DNA from: JAAYCI01 sp031548875
GTDB taxonomy: Bacteria; Bacillota; Clostridia; Oscillospirales; Ruminococcaceae
Assembly: GCA_031548875.1 (NCBI GenBank)
Contig: JAVBQQ010000018.1
Coordinates: forward strand, 1 to 42,722
DNA: 42,722 bases
Direction of reading: 5' to 3'
The notes beneath the pieces were generated by a model. It was not told the DNA's origin and did no database searches. It was given only the letters and a program-made list of their open reading frames with translations. This document shows positions 1-8,145 of the stretch, one piece after another; positions within the stretch are counted from its first letter, which is position 1, and each line of letters opens with the position of its first letter. The translations under genes were made by a program, and so were the position numbers.

Positions 1-75
1 ACGCCCCCCGAATATTCTGGCGAAGCGTTTTTGCGCTTAAAATTACACCCACCGGTGTCTCGAATCCGATATCTA

Positions 76-110
76 AAACCGGGACTGCCACGGCCGTGCC
101 TGTCCCGCCA
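76..110 (-). terminator. Probable glnS terminator hairpin
   Basis: A 28-base imperfect palindrome at 80-107 (arms CGGGAC/GTCCCG around a central CACGGCCGTG) lies just past the glnS stop. Read on the minus strand it is followed by GTTTTAG, a short T run. The T tract is weak, so this is a moderate call. The rest of 1-169 holds no gene that I can see. Confidence 0.45.
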
Positions 111-169
111 GATTCTATCCATGGATGCGCATCGCCGCAACCGGAAGATGCAAGCACAGGCGGCCACCC

Positions 170-1861
170 TCACTCCAGTTTGAAACTGTCCTTAAGCTGC
201 ACGATGCGGTTCCAGGTGTTTTCGTTCTTCGTGTCTTTGCAAAAATACCCCATGCGCATGAACTGGAACCGCTCGCCCGGCTGCGCGTCCGCCAACACGG
301 CCTCCAGCTTGCAGCCCGGCCGCAACAACAGCGATTCAGGGTTCAGGTAATCCATATAGTTCGTGTCCTCGGGCGCCTCGGCCACATTTTCCAGCGTGAA
401 GAGGTTGTCATACAGGCAGGCGGCGGCATCCACGGCGTGGGCGGCGCTCACCCAGTGGATGGTCCCCTTCACCTTGCGGCCATCGGCCGGCTTCTCGTTG
501 CGGGTCTCAAGATCCGCCGTGCAGCGCAGCTCCACGATATTGCCGGCGGTGTCCTTCACCATCTCGTCGCAGCGGATAATATACGCCCCGGCCAGGCGCA
601 CCTCGCCCTCCGGGCGCAGCCGCTGCCATTTGGGCGGCGGCACCTCGGCAAAGTCCTCCCGCTCGATGTACAGCTCCGCGCTGAAGGCCACCTCCCGCGT
701 GCCGGCGCTCTCGTCCAGCGGGTTGTTGGCGATGGGGAAGGTTTCTTCTTTCTCCTCGGGGTAGTTCGTGATGACCACGCGGATGGGGTCCAGCACCGCC
801 ATCCGCCGCAGGGCGCCGGCGTTCAGCTCCTCGCGGATGCAGTACTCCAAAAGCCGGATATCCACGTTGCTGTACGCCTTGGAGACGCCCGCCCGCCGCA
901 CGAAGGATACGATGGACGAGGGGGTGTATCCCCGCCGGCGCAGCGCGCACAGCGTGGGCATGCGCGGGTCGTCCCAGCCGTCCACGCGGCCTGTCTCCAC
1001 CAGCTCGCGCAGATAGCGCTTGCTCATCACCGTGTGGGTGATGTTCAGCCGCGCAAACTCGTACTGGTGGGGCTTTGCCTCGAAGCCGATGTTGTCCACC
1101 ACCCAGTCGTACAGCGGGCGGTGGTTCTCGAACTCGATGGAGCAGAGCGAGTGGGTAATGCCCTCGATGGCGTCCTGGATGGGGTGAGCGAAGTCGTACA
1201 TGGGGTACACGCACCAGGCGTCGCCCTGGCGGTGGTGGTGTGCGTGCAGGATGCGGAAGAGCACCGGGTCGCGCATGTTCATGTTGGGCGATGCCATATC
1301 GATCCGGGCGCGCAACGTGCGCGTGCCGTCGGCAAACTCGCCCGCCTTCATCCGCCGGAACAGGTCCATGCTCTCCTCCGGGGTGCGCTGCCGCCAGGGG
1401 CTGTCCTTGCCCGGCTGTGTAAGTGTGCCGCGGAAGGCGCGCATCTCGTCCTGGTTCAGGTCGCACACATAGGCCTTTCCCTCGCGTATCAGCTGCTCCG
1501 CGAAATCGTAGCACTGCTGGAAATAGTCCGACCCATAGAAGATGCCTCCGTCGGGCACGGCGCCCAGCCAGCGCAGGTCCTCCTCGATGCTGCGGACATA
1601 CTCATCCTCCTCGCGCACCGGGTTCGTGTCGTCGTAGCGCAGGTTGAACAGGCCACTATACTTTTTGGCAGCGCTGTAGTTGATCCAGATGGCCTTGGCG
1701 CTACCAATGTGCAGGTAGCCGTTCGGCTCGGGCGGGAAACGCGTATGGATGGCGCGCCCAAACCCGTGGGCCAGGTCGTCCTCGATGATATCATAGATGA
1801 AATTGGGGCCAAGATCGGTCACCGGTGCATCACCAGCGGCCGGGGCAGCATTCTCATTCAT
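170..1861 (-). CDS. glnS: Glutaminyl-tRNA synthetase (GlnRS)
   Basis: A 563-residue class I aminoacyl-tRNA synthetase that charges tRNA-Gln with glutamine in the cytoplasm. The N-terminal catalytic core shows RFPPEPNGYLHIGSAKAIW, with the HIGH-type motif HIGS at residues 51-54. The KMSKS-type loop is VMSKR at 278-282. The C-terminal half matches the beta-barrel anticodon-binding region of GlnRS. Length is normal for the family (about 550). I chose the ATG at 1861 because GGGAGG sits 5 bases upstream. The frame stays open upstream to a TAA at 2054-2056 and has a GTG at 1957 preceded by GGAGGAAC, so a 32-residue longer form is possible but less likely. The gene lies downstream of gltX on the same strand, separated by about 380 bases. 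Confidence 0.95.
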   Translation of the reverse strand: MNENAAPAAGDAPVTDLGPNFIYDIIEDDLAHGFGRAIHTRFPPEPNGYLHIGSAKAIWINYSAAKKYSGLFNLRYDDTNPVREEDEYVRSIEEDLRWLGAVPDGGIFYGSDYFQQCYDFAEQLIREGKAYVCDLNQDEMRAFRGTLTQPGKDSPWRQRTPEESMDLFRRMKAGEFADGTRTLRARIDMASPNMNMRDPVLFRILHAHHHRQGDAWCVYPMYDFAHPIQDAIEGITHSLCSIEFENHRPLYDWVVDNIGFEAKPHQYEFARLNITHTVMSKRYLRELVETGRVDGWDDPRMPTLCALRRRGYTPSSIVSFVRRAGVSKAYSNVDIRLLEYCIREELNAGALRRMAVLDPIRVVITNYPEEKEETFPIANNPLDESAGTREVAFSAELYIEREDFAEVPPPKWQRLRPEGEVRLAGAYIIRCDEMVKDTAGNIVELRCTADLETRNEKPADGRKVKGTIHWVSAAHAVDAAACLYDNLFTLENVAEAPEDTNYMDYLNPESLLLRPGCKLEAVLADAQPGERFQFMRMGYFCKDTKNENTWNRIVQLKDSFKLE

Positions 1862-2241
1862 ACAGGCCTCCCATTTTTCGGGGCAAAATAGAAATGTGGT
1901 ATTCGGGTGTTTAGGCGAAAGGAACTCGAACTTCTTTGCCTGCGTTGTGTCCGACACAATCGGCCGGTGTTCCTCCGCCCGGAACTGTCGTTGCTCCAGC
2001 GCGAGCCGGGCTACAAAACACCGTCCGCTTGCATCGAACAGGTAGACTTTGATTTAACGCGGCTAATCGCTGCTTGGCGTAAGTGGAGGGCGCTTCGTAG
2101 CGCGGCTCTGGAGTTCACATAAAATGTGAACTCCCGGGAGACAGCAATGGCTCCACGCGGAGGAGCGCCCTCTTCTTGCGCCAAGCAGGCATCTAGGGTT
2201 CGGATGTATCCCTTTTGCCTCGGCAAATAGTATCTACCCCT
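1862..2241. other. Intergenic region between gltX and glnS
   Basis: These 380 bases hold no recognisable gene. The central third is the long imperfect palindrome annotated separately. The part nearest glnS (1862-2053) is open in the glnS frame but resembles no known domain. I looked for a T-box leader on the minus strand, as is common before synthetase genes in Firmicutes, and saw no T-box sequence or antiterminator/terminator pair. No convincing -35/-10 pair for glnS was found, so glnS may be read from the gltX promoter. Confidence 0.5.
2070..2188. repeat. 119-bp imperfect palindrome with nested hairpins
   Basis: Outer arms 2070-2083 (CTGCTTGGCGTAAG) and 2175-2188 pair over 14 bases with one T/G pair. 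Inner arms 2086-2094 (GAGGGCGCT) and 2164-2172 are perfect complements. At the centre, 2110-2120 (GGAGTTCACAT) and 2124-2134 form a perfect 11-bp stem with an AAA loop. A further small hairpin CTCC-ACGC-GGAG lies at 2151-2162. The mismatch in the outer arm is a G-U wobble if the plus strand is transcribed but a C-A mismatch on the minus strand, which weakly favours a plus-strand RNA. It could be a structured RNA, a miniature mobile element or a protein-binding cruciform. No clear target-site duplication was seen. Confidence 0.7.
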
Positions 2242-3888
2242 TCAAAGCGTCTCGGCCATCTTCGCCAGCCGTCCCGCCACCTCGTGCTTGCCCAACATGC
2301 GCATCACCTGGAACAGGTCCGGCGATTGCTGCCGCCCGGTGACGGCGATGCGCAGCACCATGCTCACGTCGGCCACGCTGCCGGGGTAGGCGTCCGGGTT
2401 CTTTTTGTACTCTTTCACGTTGCCCGCAAAGCCCAGTTCCTCGGCCAGCCTGCGCACATCCTCGAACCACACGTCCGAATCCACCAGCGGGTCATACTTT
2501 TCGGCATACGCGGCCAAGATACCCTTGGCCGCCTCGGGCGTCACGTTAGCCGGCAACGTGTAGTCGGGGCTGAACAGTTCGTCGTAGTAAAAGCTAAGGT
2601 AGGCCTTCGCCTCGTCCCATCGGGCGATGTCCTTGCGGGGTTTGTCGCCCCCGCGGCCGATGGACAGCGCGCTGCGGGTGTAGGCGGCCTTCAGCTCCAG
2701 CAGCTGGGCAAACTCTGCGTCCCACCTGCGGGCCCAGTCGGTCAGCTCTGCCAGGGCAGTCTTCGTGTCCATCGCGGCAATCACATCGCGGGAGATGTCA
2801 TCCAGTTTGGCAATGTCGAAGAGCGCGCCCGAAACACCCATCTTGTCGATGGAAAACGGAAAGTCTTCCAGGTCCTTCTGGGCGTTGCGCGCCCGCCACT
2901 CCTCGAAGTTCGAGTTGAGCAGCGTCATCAGGTACTCCTTCACGGCCTGCACGCTGTAGCCCTTGCGGCTGTAGAATTCAAGCGACAGCTCCGGGTCCTT
3001 GCGTTTGGACAGCTTGCGCTTGCTGCCGCCCTCGCTCTTCATCAGGTGGGCGGTGTGCAGGTAGGCGGGCGGCTCCCAGCCCATCGCGCCGAACAGCTGC
3101 ACGTGCATGGGCAGGGTGGCCAGCCACTCCTCGCCCCGCACCACCAGCGTGGTGCGCATAAAGTGGTCGTCCACCACGTGGGCAAAGTGATAGGTGGGCA
3201 GGCCGTCTCCCTTCAGGATCACCACGTCCTGGTCGTTCTCGGCCAGCTCCAGCTGTCCGCGGACGGCATCCTGCACGGTGATGCGCCCTTCGGGGCTGCC
3301 CTCGCTGCGGTAGCGGATGACGTAGGGCTGCCCCTCGCCGATGCGCTTCTGTATCTCGGCAAGGTCTGTGTCCCGGTAGCAGGCAAAGCTGCCATAGCAG
3401 CCGAAATTCAACTTCTTGGCCTGCTGCTCCTCGCGCATGGCGCCCAGTTCGTCCTCTGTGAGGAAGCAGGGGTACGCCCGGCCCTGACGCACCAGCTGCT
3501 TCACGCAGGCGCGGTAGATGTCACCGCGCCTGCTCTGGCTGTAGGGGCCGTAGGCGCCCTCATCACCCTCGCAGGTGGCGCCTTCGTCAAAGCTGATGCC
3601 ATACTCACTGAATACCTCGAGGATGGTGGCGACGCCACCATCCACCTCACGTTTCTGATCTGTGTCCTCTATACGCAGAAAAAATACGCCCTCGCTCGTG
3701 TGGGCGATGCGCTCGTCGGCCAACGCGCCGTACAGGTTGCCCAGATGCATGAAGCCGGTGGGGCTGGGGGCCATGCGGGTCACCTGCGCGCCCTCATCCA
3801 ACTCGCGGAGGGGGTAGCGTTCCTCCAGTTGCGCAACCGTTGTTTCCACGTCAGGGAACAGCAGCTCTGCCAATGCGTCGTGGTCCAT
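2242..3888 (-). CDS. gltX: Glutamyl-tRNA synthetase (GluRS)
   Basis: A 548-residue class I synthetase that activates glutamate for tRNA-Glu. The catalytic core has RMAPSPTGFMHLGN, with the HIGH-type motif HLGN at residues 48-51. The KMSKS-type loop is KLSKR at 292-296, followed by a C-terminal helical anticodon-binding region. The IEDTDQKREV segment at 73-82 is typical of GluRS. The N-terminal extension of about 40 residues before the APSPTG motif is, from memory, typical of the GluRS subtype found in many Clostridia. The ATG start is preceded by an AGAAGG-type ribosome site. A good promoter lies about 75 bases upstream. It shares strand and neighbourhood with glnS, so the two Glx-tRNA synthetases may be co-expressed. 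Confidence 0.93.
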   Translation of the reverse strand: MDHDALAELLFPDVETTVAQLEERYPLRELDEGAQVTRMAPSPTGFMHLGNLYGALADERIAHTSEGVFFLRIEDTDQKREVDGGVATILEVFSEYGISFDEGATCEGDEGAYGPYSQSRRGDIYRACVKQLVRQGRAYPCFLTEDELGAMREEQQAKKLNFGCYGSFACYRDTDLAEIQKRIGEGQPYVIRYRSEGSPEGRITVQDAVRGQLELAENDQDVVILKGDGLPTYHFAHVVDDHFMRTTLVVRGEEWLATLPMHVQLFGAMGWEPPAYLHTAHLMKSEGGSKRKLSKRKDPELSLEFYSRKGYSVQAVKEYLMTLLNSNFEEWRARNAQKDLEDFPFSIDKMGVSGALFDIAKLDDISRDVIAAMDTKTALAELTDWARRWDAEFAQLLELKAAYTRSALSIGRGGDKPRKDIARWDEAKAYLSFYYDELFSPDYTLPANVTPEAAKGILAAYAEKYDPLVDSDVWFEDVRRLAEELGFAGNVKEYKKNPDAYPGSVADVSMVLRIAVTGRQQSPDLFQVMRMLGKHEVAGRLAKMAETL

Positions 3889-3960
3889 CGTCTATACCTT
3901 CTTCCCTTGGGGTTTGCCGGGGCTGTAAACACACATATCCGCCCAAAACTCGTACACTTA

Positions 3961-3989
3961 AGCATAGCAAATCAAGGGTGTGAAGTCAA
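3961..3989 (-). promoter_or_regulatory. gltX promoter
   Basis: On the minus strand there is a -35 TTGACT (3984-3989), a 17-base spacer and a -10 TATGCT (3961-3966). Five of six bases match consensus at -35 and four of six at -10. It is placed about 75 bases before the gltX ATG. This is sequence match only. Confidence 0.6.
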
Positions 3990-4028
3990 ACAAGGCAGGC
4001 GCATAACTATAAAATTTTGCAAGGTATA

Positions 4029-4057
4029 TTGCATTACACACTAGTTTGTGATACACT
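4029..4057 (+). promoter_or_regulatory. padR operon promoter with embedded dyad operator
   Basis: A -35 TTGCAT (4029-4034), a 17-base spacer and a -10 TACACT (4052-4057) lie ahead of the PadR gene. The spacer is almost filled by an imperfect dyad, TTACACACTAGTTTGTGA (4034-4051), centred on CTAG. PadR proteins usually bind dyads over their own promoter, so this is the natural candidate for the autoregulatory operator (inference). Confidence 0.55.
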
Positions 4058-4081
4058 TTTTCCACGGGAGGTGTTTTACAA

Positions 4082-4396
4082 TTGATCACCCAACTGAAAA
4101 AAGGCGCGTTGGAGCTGTGCGTGCTGGCCATGCTGAAAGAGGAAGACCGCTACGGCTACGAGCTCGTCACCCTCATCTCGCAGGAGATCGAGGTGACCGT
4201 GGGCACCATCTACCCGCTGCTCAAGCGCATCAGGCAGGAGGGCTATGTTGCCACCGAAACGCGCGACTCGCCGGACGGCCCCTCGCGCAAGTACTACCAC
4301 CTCACCGACGCCGGCCGCGAGGTGCTGGCGCGCAACATCGGCGAGTGGAGGGACTTCTACACCAAAATCAACCGGATGATTGGAGAAACAGGATGA
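4082..4396 (+). CDS. PadR-family transcriptional regulator
   Basis: A 104-residue winged-helix DNA-binding protein of the short PadR type. It begins with ITQLKKGALELCVLAMLKEEDRYGYEL, and the GTIYPLLKRI stretch near residues 41-50 is the PadR recognition-helix signature. The wing region SPDGPSRKYYHLTDAG is also typical. The start is TTG at 4082 with GGGAGGTG at 4066-4073, since no ATG fits. Its stop overlaps the start of the next gene as ATGA, so the two are translationally coupled. This PadR plus HAAS-domain pairing is a recurring Firmicutes arrangement in which the membrane or cell-envelope partner is controlled by the regulator. The ligand is unknown. Confidence 0.9.
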   Translation: MITQLKKGALELCVLAMLKEEDRYGYELVTLISQEIEVTVGTIYPLLKRIRQEGYVATETRDSPDGPSRKYYHLTDAGREVLARNIGEWRDFYTKINRMIGETG

Positions 4397-5475
4397 ACCA
4401 GCAGGAATTCATCGCGGCGCTACGCAAAGAGCTTGCCGCCCGCTGCCCGGAGGAAAACATCGACGAAATCGCAGACGACTTCCGCGCCCATTTTGAGGAA
4501 GCCGTGCGCGCCGGCCAGAGCGAGGAGGAGATCAGCGCCATGCTGGGCGATGTGACCGAGATAGCCGCCCAGTTTGCCGACCTTCCGCTGCCCACCGCTG
4601 CCGCCGATGCCATGCCCCCCGCTGCGTCCAAAAACGGGGCGGGCCTCGTGATAGACGTGTCCCACGCCAATGTGGTGTGCGGCATGCGCGACGAGGGAGA
4701 TGCCTTTTTTGCCCAGGTGCGCCGCGGCAGCCATCCCATCGAGGACAACAGCATCCTCATCACGCACACGCCAGGCGGCCTCACGGTGAAAAGCCTGCCC
4801 GAGAAAGATTTTGTGGAGCGGCTGTTCCACATCTTCGACCACCGCACCGTCTACGTGGACATCCCCCGTTCCTTCGACGGCGAGGTGACTATACGCCTGG
4901 GCAGCGGCAACCTGAAGCTGCTGGGCCTAGCCACGCCCGGCGCCATCCGGTGCGACCTGAAGAGCGGCAACATCCTGTTGGAGGGGGTTACCACCGCCGG
5001 GGAGATCGACGTGCGCGCCACCTCGGGCAATGTGAAGCTGGAAGGCTGCAAGGGCGATGCGAACATCGACTGCCACTCGGGCAATGTGAAGGCAATTGCA
5101 CACAGCGGCAGCGTTTCCGCGCGGCTTGTCTCGGGCAACCTGCGCATCCACACAGACCGCATCGGCAAGGATTCACTTGTCTCGGCCAAAAGCGGCAACG
5201 TGCGGCTGGAGATCGGCGAACTTGCGGCGGACCTTTCACTGGAATGTGTGTCCGGCAACATGCGGTTCGAGGTTGGCAACCTCGCCGGCAACATCACCGG
5301 CCACACCAAGAGCGGCAACATCACCGGCATACTGCCGCGGGACACGAAGGCCTTCTTTGCACTGCAATCGGCCGGGGCGCGCAACGCCTTCCCCTCTGCG
5401 CCGCCACCCAGGATGGACATGCCGGTGGTGTCGCTAACCTCCAAAAGTGGCAACGTATCGGTAAAAAAACGATAA
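4393..5475 (+). CDS. HAAS-domain protein with DUF4097-like beta-repeat region
   Basis: A 360-residue protein coupled to the upstream PadR gene by an ATGA overlap. Residues 1 to about 65 (NQQEFIAALRKELAARCP...EEEISAMLGDVTEIAAQF) match the HAAS/DUF1700 helical domain that normally accompanies PadR regulators. From about residue 85 to the end the protein is a repetitive beta-rich region in which SGN followed by a hydrophobic residue recurs about nine times (SGNLKL, SGNILL, SGNVKL, SGNVRL, SGNMRF and similar), as in DUF4097 'putative adhesin' proteins. I see no signal peptide and no transmembrane helix, unlike many relatives, so it may be cytoplasmic. The true role is unknown. The start is fixed by the HAAS alignment and the overlap, not by the longer open frame that begins at 4048. 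Confidence 0.85.
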   Translation: MNQQEFIAALRKELAARCPEENIDEIADDFRAHFEEAVRAGQSEEEISAMLGDVTEIAAQFADLPLPTAAADAMPPAASKNGAGLVIDVSHANVVCGMRDEGDAFFAQVRRGSHPIEDNSILITHTPGGLTVKSLPEKDFVERLFHIFDHRTVYVDIPRSFDGEVTIRLGSGNLKLLGLATPGAIRCDLKSGNILLEGVTTAGEIDVRATSGNVKLEGCKGDANIDCHSGNVKAIAHSGSVSARLVSGNLRIHTDRIGKDSLVSAKSGNVRLEIGELAADLSLECVSGNMRFEVGNLAGNITGHTKSGNITGILPRDTKAFFALQSAGARNAFPSAPPPRMDMPVVSLTSKSGNVSVKKR

Positions 5476-5718
5476 CCATCCGCCATGCAAAAGCACAAGA
5501 CAGGCGCCTCCCAAAAGGCGGGGTACGGTAGGGTGTGTTGGCATAACCTCCGTAAATCAAGGTTTTAGGGGCATTCAAGCAGGTAATGTTCTAAACGAAC
5601 ACATTTCACCACAACGGCCTGATGTTTGACCGCATGGGGCAAGGTCAACCGGAGGCGGCCCCGTAAATACAACAAAAAAGCGCAGGCATCGCAGGATGCT
5701 TGCGCTTTTTGGGTTGTA
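5476..5718. other. Intergenic region between convergent genes
   Basis: There is no gene here. It holds a short inverted repeat, TGTTC-taaac-GAACA (5587-5601), of unknown meaning. The shared bidirectional terminator at its right end is annotated separately. Confidence 0.5.
5675..5710. terminator. Bidirectional terminator
   Basis: Arms 5675-5690 and 5695-5710 (AAAAAGCGCA.. / ..TGCGCTTTTT) form a 16-bp stem with one mismatch, a GCAG loop and T runs on both strands. It separates the convergent HAAS/DUF4097 and surface-protein genes. Confidence 0.9.
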
Positions 5719-8007
5719 CTATTTGTTTTTGCGCCAGCGGAGCAGGGCGACTGTGCCGCCAAGGCCGCCGGCCACAAGGGTGGCCATGGCCCACAGCAAG
5801 GTGGAGGCAGTGTCTCCCGGTTGGGGGGCGGGGGGGGGGTGCTGGGACGCCACGGCAAAGCTGCCCTGGGCGTAGCCGGAGCGGTTGGTGGAATGGTCTG
5901 TCAGCACCAGCTGCACGGTGTAGGTACCGTTGTCCAGAGTGTTCAAAAACGCCTCGCTCAAGCGCACGGCATAGGGGCCGGGGCTGTTGCCGCCCTCGGT
6001 GGCAACCGTCCAGTCTATGCCGTTTTGCAGCAGCGTGTCGTTGAAAACCACGCCCGCGATCTCCAGTTGGGTGTTGGTTTGTCTGGTGCTGCACAGCAGC
6101 ACCGTGCCGGTGCCCGCAAAGGCGGTGCCGCCGCCGTAATCAGGCGTGAGGGCGCCGTAGGTGTTTGGCATGGGGACAAAACCCAACTCAAAGATACCCG
6201 TCCCGTGCAGCGCCCCGCCGCCCGCGTCGCGCATGGTGAGCAGCCAGGCCAAATCGGCGGTATCGTCCATTTGAATATTGCCGGACAAGGCCGTTTGCGC
6301 CGGGTCCATCACCATCAAAAAACCGCTGGTTTGTCGCAGCAAAAAACTGCCCTGCGCCGCGGCATCGGCGGTGCCGAACGCGCCGCCGTTATTCTGCTTC
6401 TTCCAGGTGGCCCCGCTGTCTAGGCTGTAGTCGAAGGCCACAGTGTCCGAGTATGCAAAGGTAAAGCTGGGGGGAGTGGTGTCGTACAGGGTGACGGTGT
6501 GGTTCAGTTGCTGGCCGTTGCCGAGGGTGACATGCACGGTGCCCCGGCCCATGGCCTGGCGGTACAAAAACGGGCTCAGGATGCTGATTTCCGTCCCACT
6601 CACCGTATAATCCTCGCCGCGCGTAAGGGTCTGGTTCGCGAAGGTAACGCTGGTAACGCTGTTGAAATTGGTGGAGCGCTGCAGCGGCAGGTAATCGAGG
6701 CTCACGTCCACCTTGGACGGGCCAGAAAGGGTGTCGACGACATTCACACTATTTAGCGTGACATCGCCTTTCACCACCAGTGTAGCCCCTTTGCCCATGG
6801 TGAAGTTGCCGCCGTTTAGGGTGATGGCCCCACCACCCGAGGCATCCATATACAGGGTAGCGCCATCTTCCACGGCGACGCCCCCATTGATGGTCAGGGC
6901 GGTTTTAGTCCCGACAAACAGGCTGGTGGTTTGGCCCGCGGGCACGGTCAGCCCGGCCATCAGGCTCGCCGTGGCCTTTACCGAGCCGCTCACATCAGCC
7001 GCTGCCAGGGTGAGGGAGCCCACACTGGCCAGGCCGGCGACAGCAAGGGCCGCAGTGCCCCCACTGGCGCCGATGCCGGATTGCACGGTGATGGTGGTTG
7101 CCTCTAACGGCGCCTCCACCGTTACTGTGGCGCTGCCGCCGGTGGCGGCGCCTCCCGCGGTTTCGCCGCCGGCGAGGAACAGGTCCCTTACCGTGAGCGG
7201 AGACTGGGTATAGAAGCTGGCGTCTCCGCCCTGGCCGCCCAGGTCACCCGCATGGGGGTTCTCACCGCCCCTCACGGTCACTCTGTCCAGGCTCAGCGGC
7301 CCGCCCGCAGTGATGCCGGCAGCGCCGCCCCGGGCTGACTCTGAGCCGGTAGCCGGAATTCTAGTGCCGCCTTTGCCGCCCTGCAGCGAGAGTTCGGTGG
7401 CGGTAAAGTCATTGGCAAGGGCCAGGTACACGTTGCCGCCCGTGCCGCCGCTGCCGCCGCTGATGGTGCCGCCGCCCCCGGCGGCCCCGGCATTGCCGCC
7501 ATAGCCGCCCATGGCCGAAAGGGTGCCGTAGTCGCCGGAGATGGAATAGCCGCCACCGAGAGTGGCGGTGCCAAACCCCCCGCCTGCGTTTCCGTTGCCG
7601 CCCTGGGTATCGGCGGCGCCAACGCCGCCAACGCCGCCTGCGCCGCCGTCCGTGGTGACACCCGTCGTGCTGCCGTCGATGTACAGGCCGCCGTCGATAC
7701 CCAAGCCGCCTGCGCCACCGACGCGGTCAATCCCATTCTTCCCTCTGTTGATATCGTCGACGAGGTCGTCGCCCCAGCCGTTGGTGCCGCCATCGCCGCC
7801 CATGCCGGGGTCCGGAGTGCCCGAGCCCGGATCCGCGCCGCCGCCGGCACCACCGCCGCCACCGCCGCCAACGTAGACGGCACGATCGGTGTACCCGGCC
7901 GCGGCTGCGCGGGCCGGATACAGCACCAAAAAAGCGGTGCATAGCGCCAGGGCCAACGCCAGGGCTAACACTCGATTCCACGTCGTATTTTTGCTTTTTG
8001 CCATCAT
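5719..8007 (-). CDS. Large glycine-rich secreted protein, probably wall-anchored
   Basis: A 762-residue protein. Residues 1-37 are a clear signal peptide: MMAKSKNTTWNR, then a hydrophobic run rich in Leu and Ala, then ARAAAA. Residues from about 45 to 320 are extremely rich in Gly (runs such as YVGGGGGGGAGGG and many GGxGG units), like PE_PGRS or other polyglycine beta-helix proteins. The middle part has beta-helix-like segments (TLYMDASGGGAITLNGGNF) and Ig-like stretches. The C-terminus has a Pro-rich spacer, then QPGDT, a hydrophobic segment and the basic tail RWRKNK. This resembles a sortase signal with a degenerate motif. The first of two tandem ATGs (8007) follows AAGGGGAA. No sortase gene is in the window. 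Function is unknown; adhesion or surface coating is inference. Confidence 0.8.
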   Translation of the reverse strand: MMAKSKNTTWNRVLALALALALCTAFLVLYPARAAAAGYTDRAVYVGGGGGGGAGGGADPGSGTPDPGMGGDGGTNGWGDDLVDDINRGKNGIDRVGGAGGLGIDGGLYIDGSTTGVTTDGGAGGVGGVGAADTQGGNGNAGGGFGTATLGGGYSISGDYGTLSAMGGYGGNAGAAGGGGTISGGSGGTGGNVYLALANDFTATELSLQGGKGGTRIPATGSESARGGAAGITAGGPLSLDRVTVRGGENPHAGDLGGQGGDASFYTQSPLTVRDLFLAGGETAGGAATGGSATVTVEAPLEATTITVQSGIGASGGTAALAVAGLASVGSLTLAAADVSGSVKATASLMAGLTVPAGQTTSLFVGTKTALTINGGVAVEDGATLYMDASGGGAITLNGGNFTMGKGATLVVKGDVTLNSVNVVDTLSGPSKVDVSLDYLPLQRSTNFNSVTSVTFANQTLTRGEDYTVSGTEISILSPFLYRQAMGRGTVHVTLGNGQQLNHTVTLYDTTPPSFTFAYSDTVAFDYSLDSGATWKKQNNGGAFGTADAAAQGSFLLRQTSGFLMVMDPAQTALSGNIQMDDTADLAWLLTMRDAGGGALHGTGIFELGFVPMPNTYGALTPDYGGGTAFAGTGTVLLCSTRQTNTQLEIAGVVFNDTLLQNGIDWTVATEGGNSPGPYAVRLSEAFLNTLDNGTYTVQLVLTDHSTNRSGYAQGSFAVASQHPPPAPQPGDTASTLLWAMATLVAGGLGGTVALLRWRKNK

Positions 8008-8145
8008 GCGGTTCCCCTTCGCAAGGTGTGTTATGCACAAACACGGTTCATTATATCACACAGCTAACAAAAAAAACCCAACGGAAAACAAAGCCTGGCG
8101 GCAACGGGCGACGCCTGCGGTTTTCGCTTTAAAGCAGGGCACACT

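Noticed and set aside
1..169. Possible tRNA gene around TCGAATCC near position 60
   Set aside because: Flanking bases do not form a T-arm or acceptor stem.
125..1891. 588-codon open frame on the plus strand antisense to glnS
   Set aside because: It mirrors GlnRS codon structure in GC-rich DNA; no domain or ribosome site.
1862..2241. T-box riboswitch before glnS
   Set aside because: No T-box sequence or competing terminator; only the unrelated long palindrome.
2215..4044. 609-codon open frame on the plus strand antisense to gltX
   Set aside because: GluRS on the other strand has full motifs; this frame is a GC-driven shadow.
7240..7900. Repetitive GC-rich DNA as CRISPR or tandem repeat array
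   Set aside because: The periodicity is explained by Gly codons of the surface-protein gene; no regular repeat-spacer pattern.
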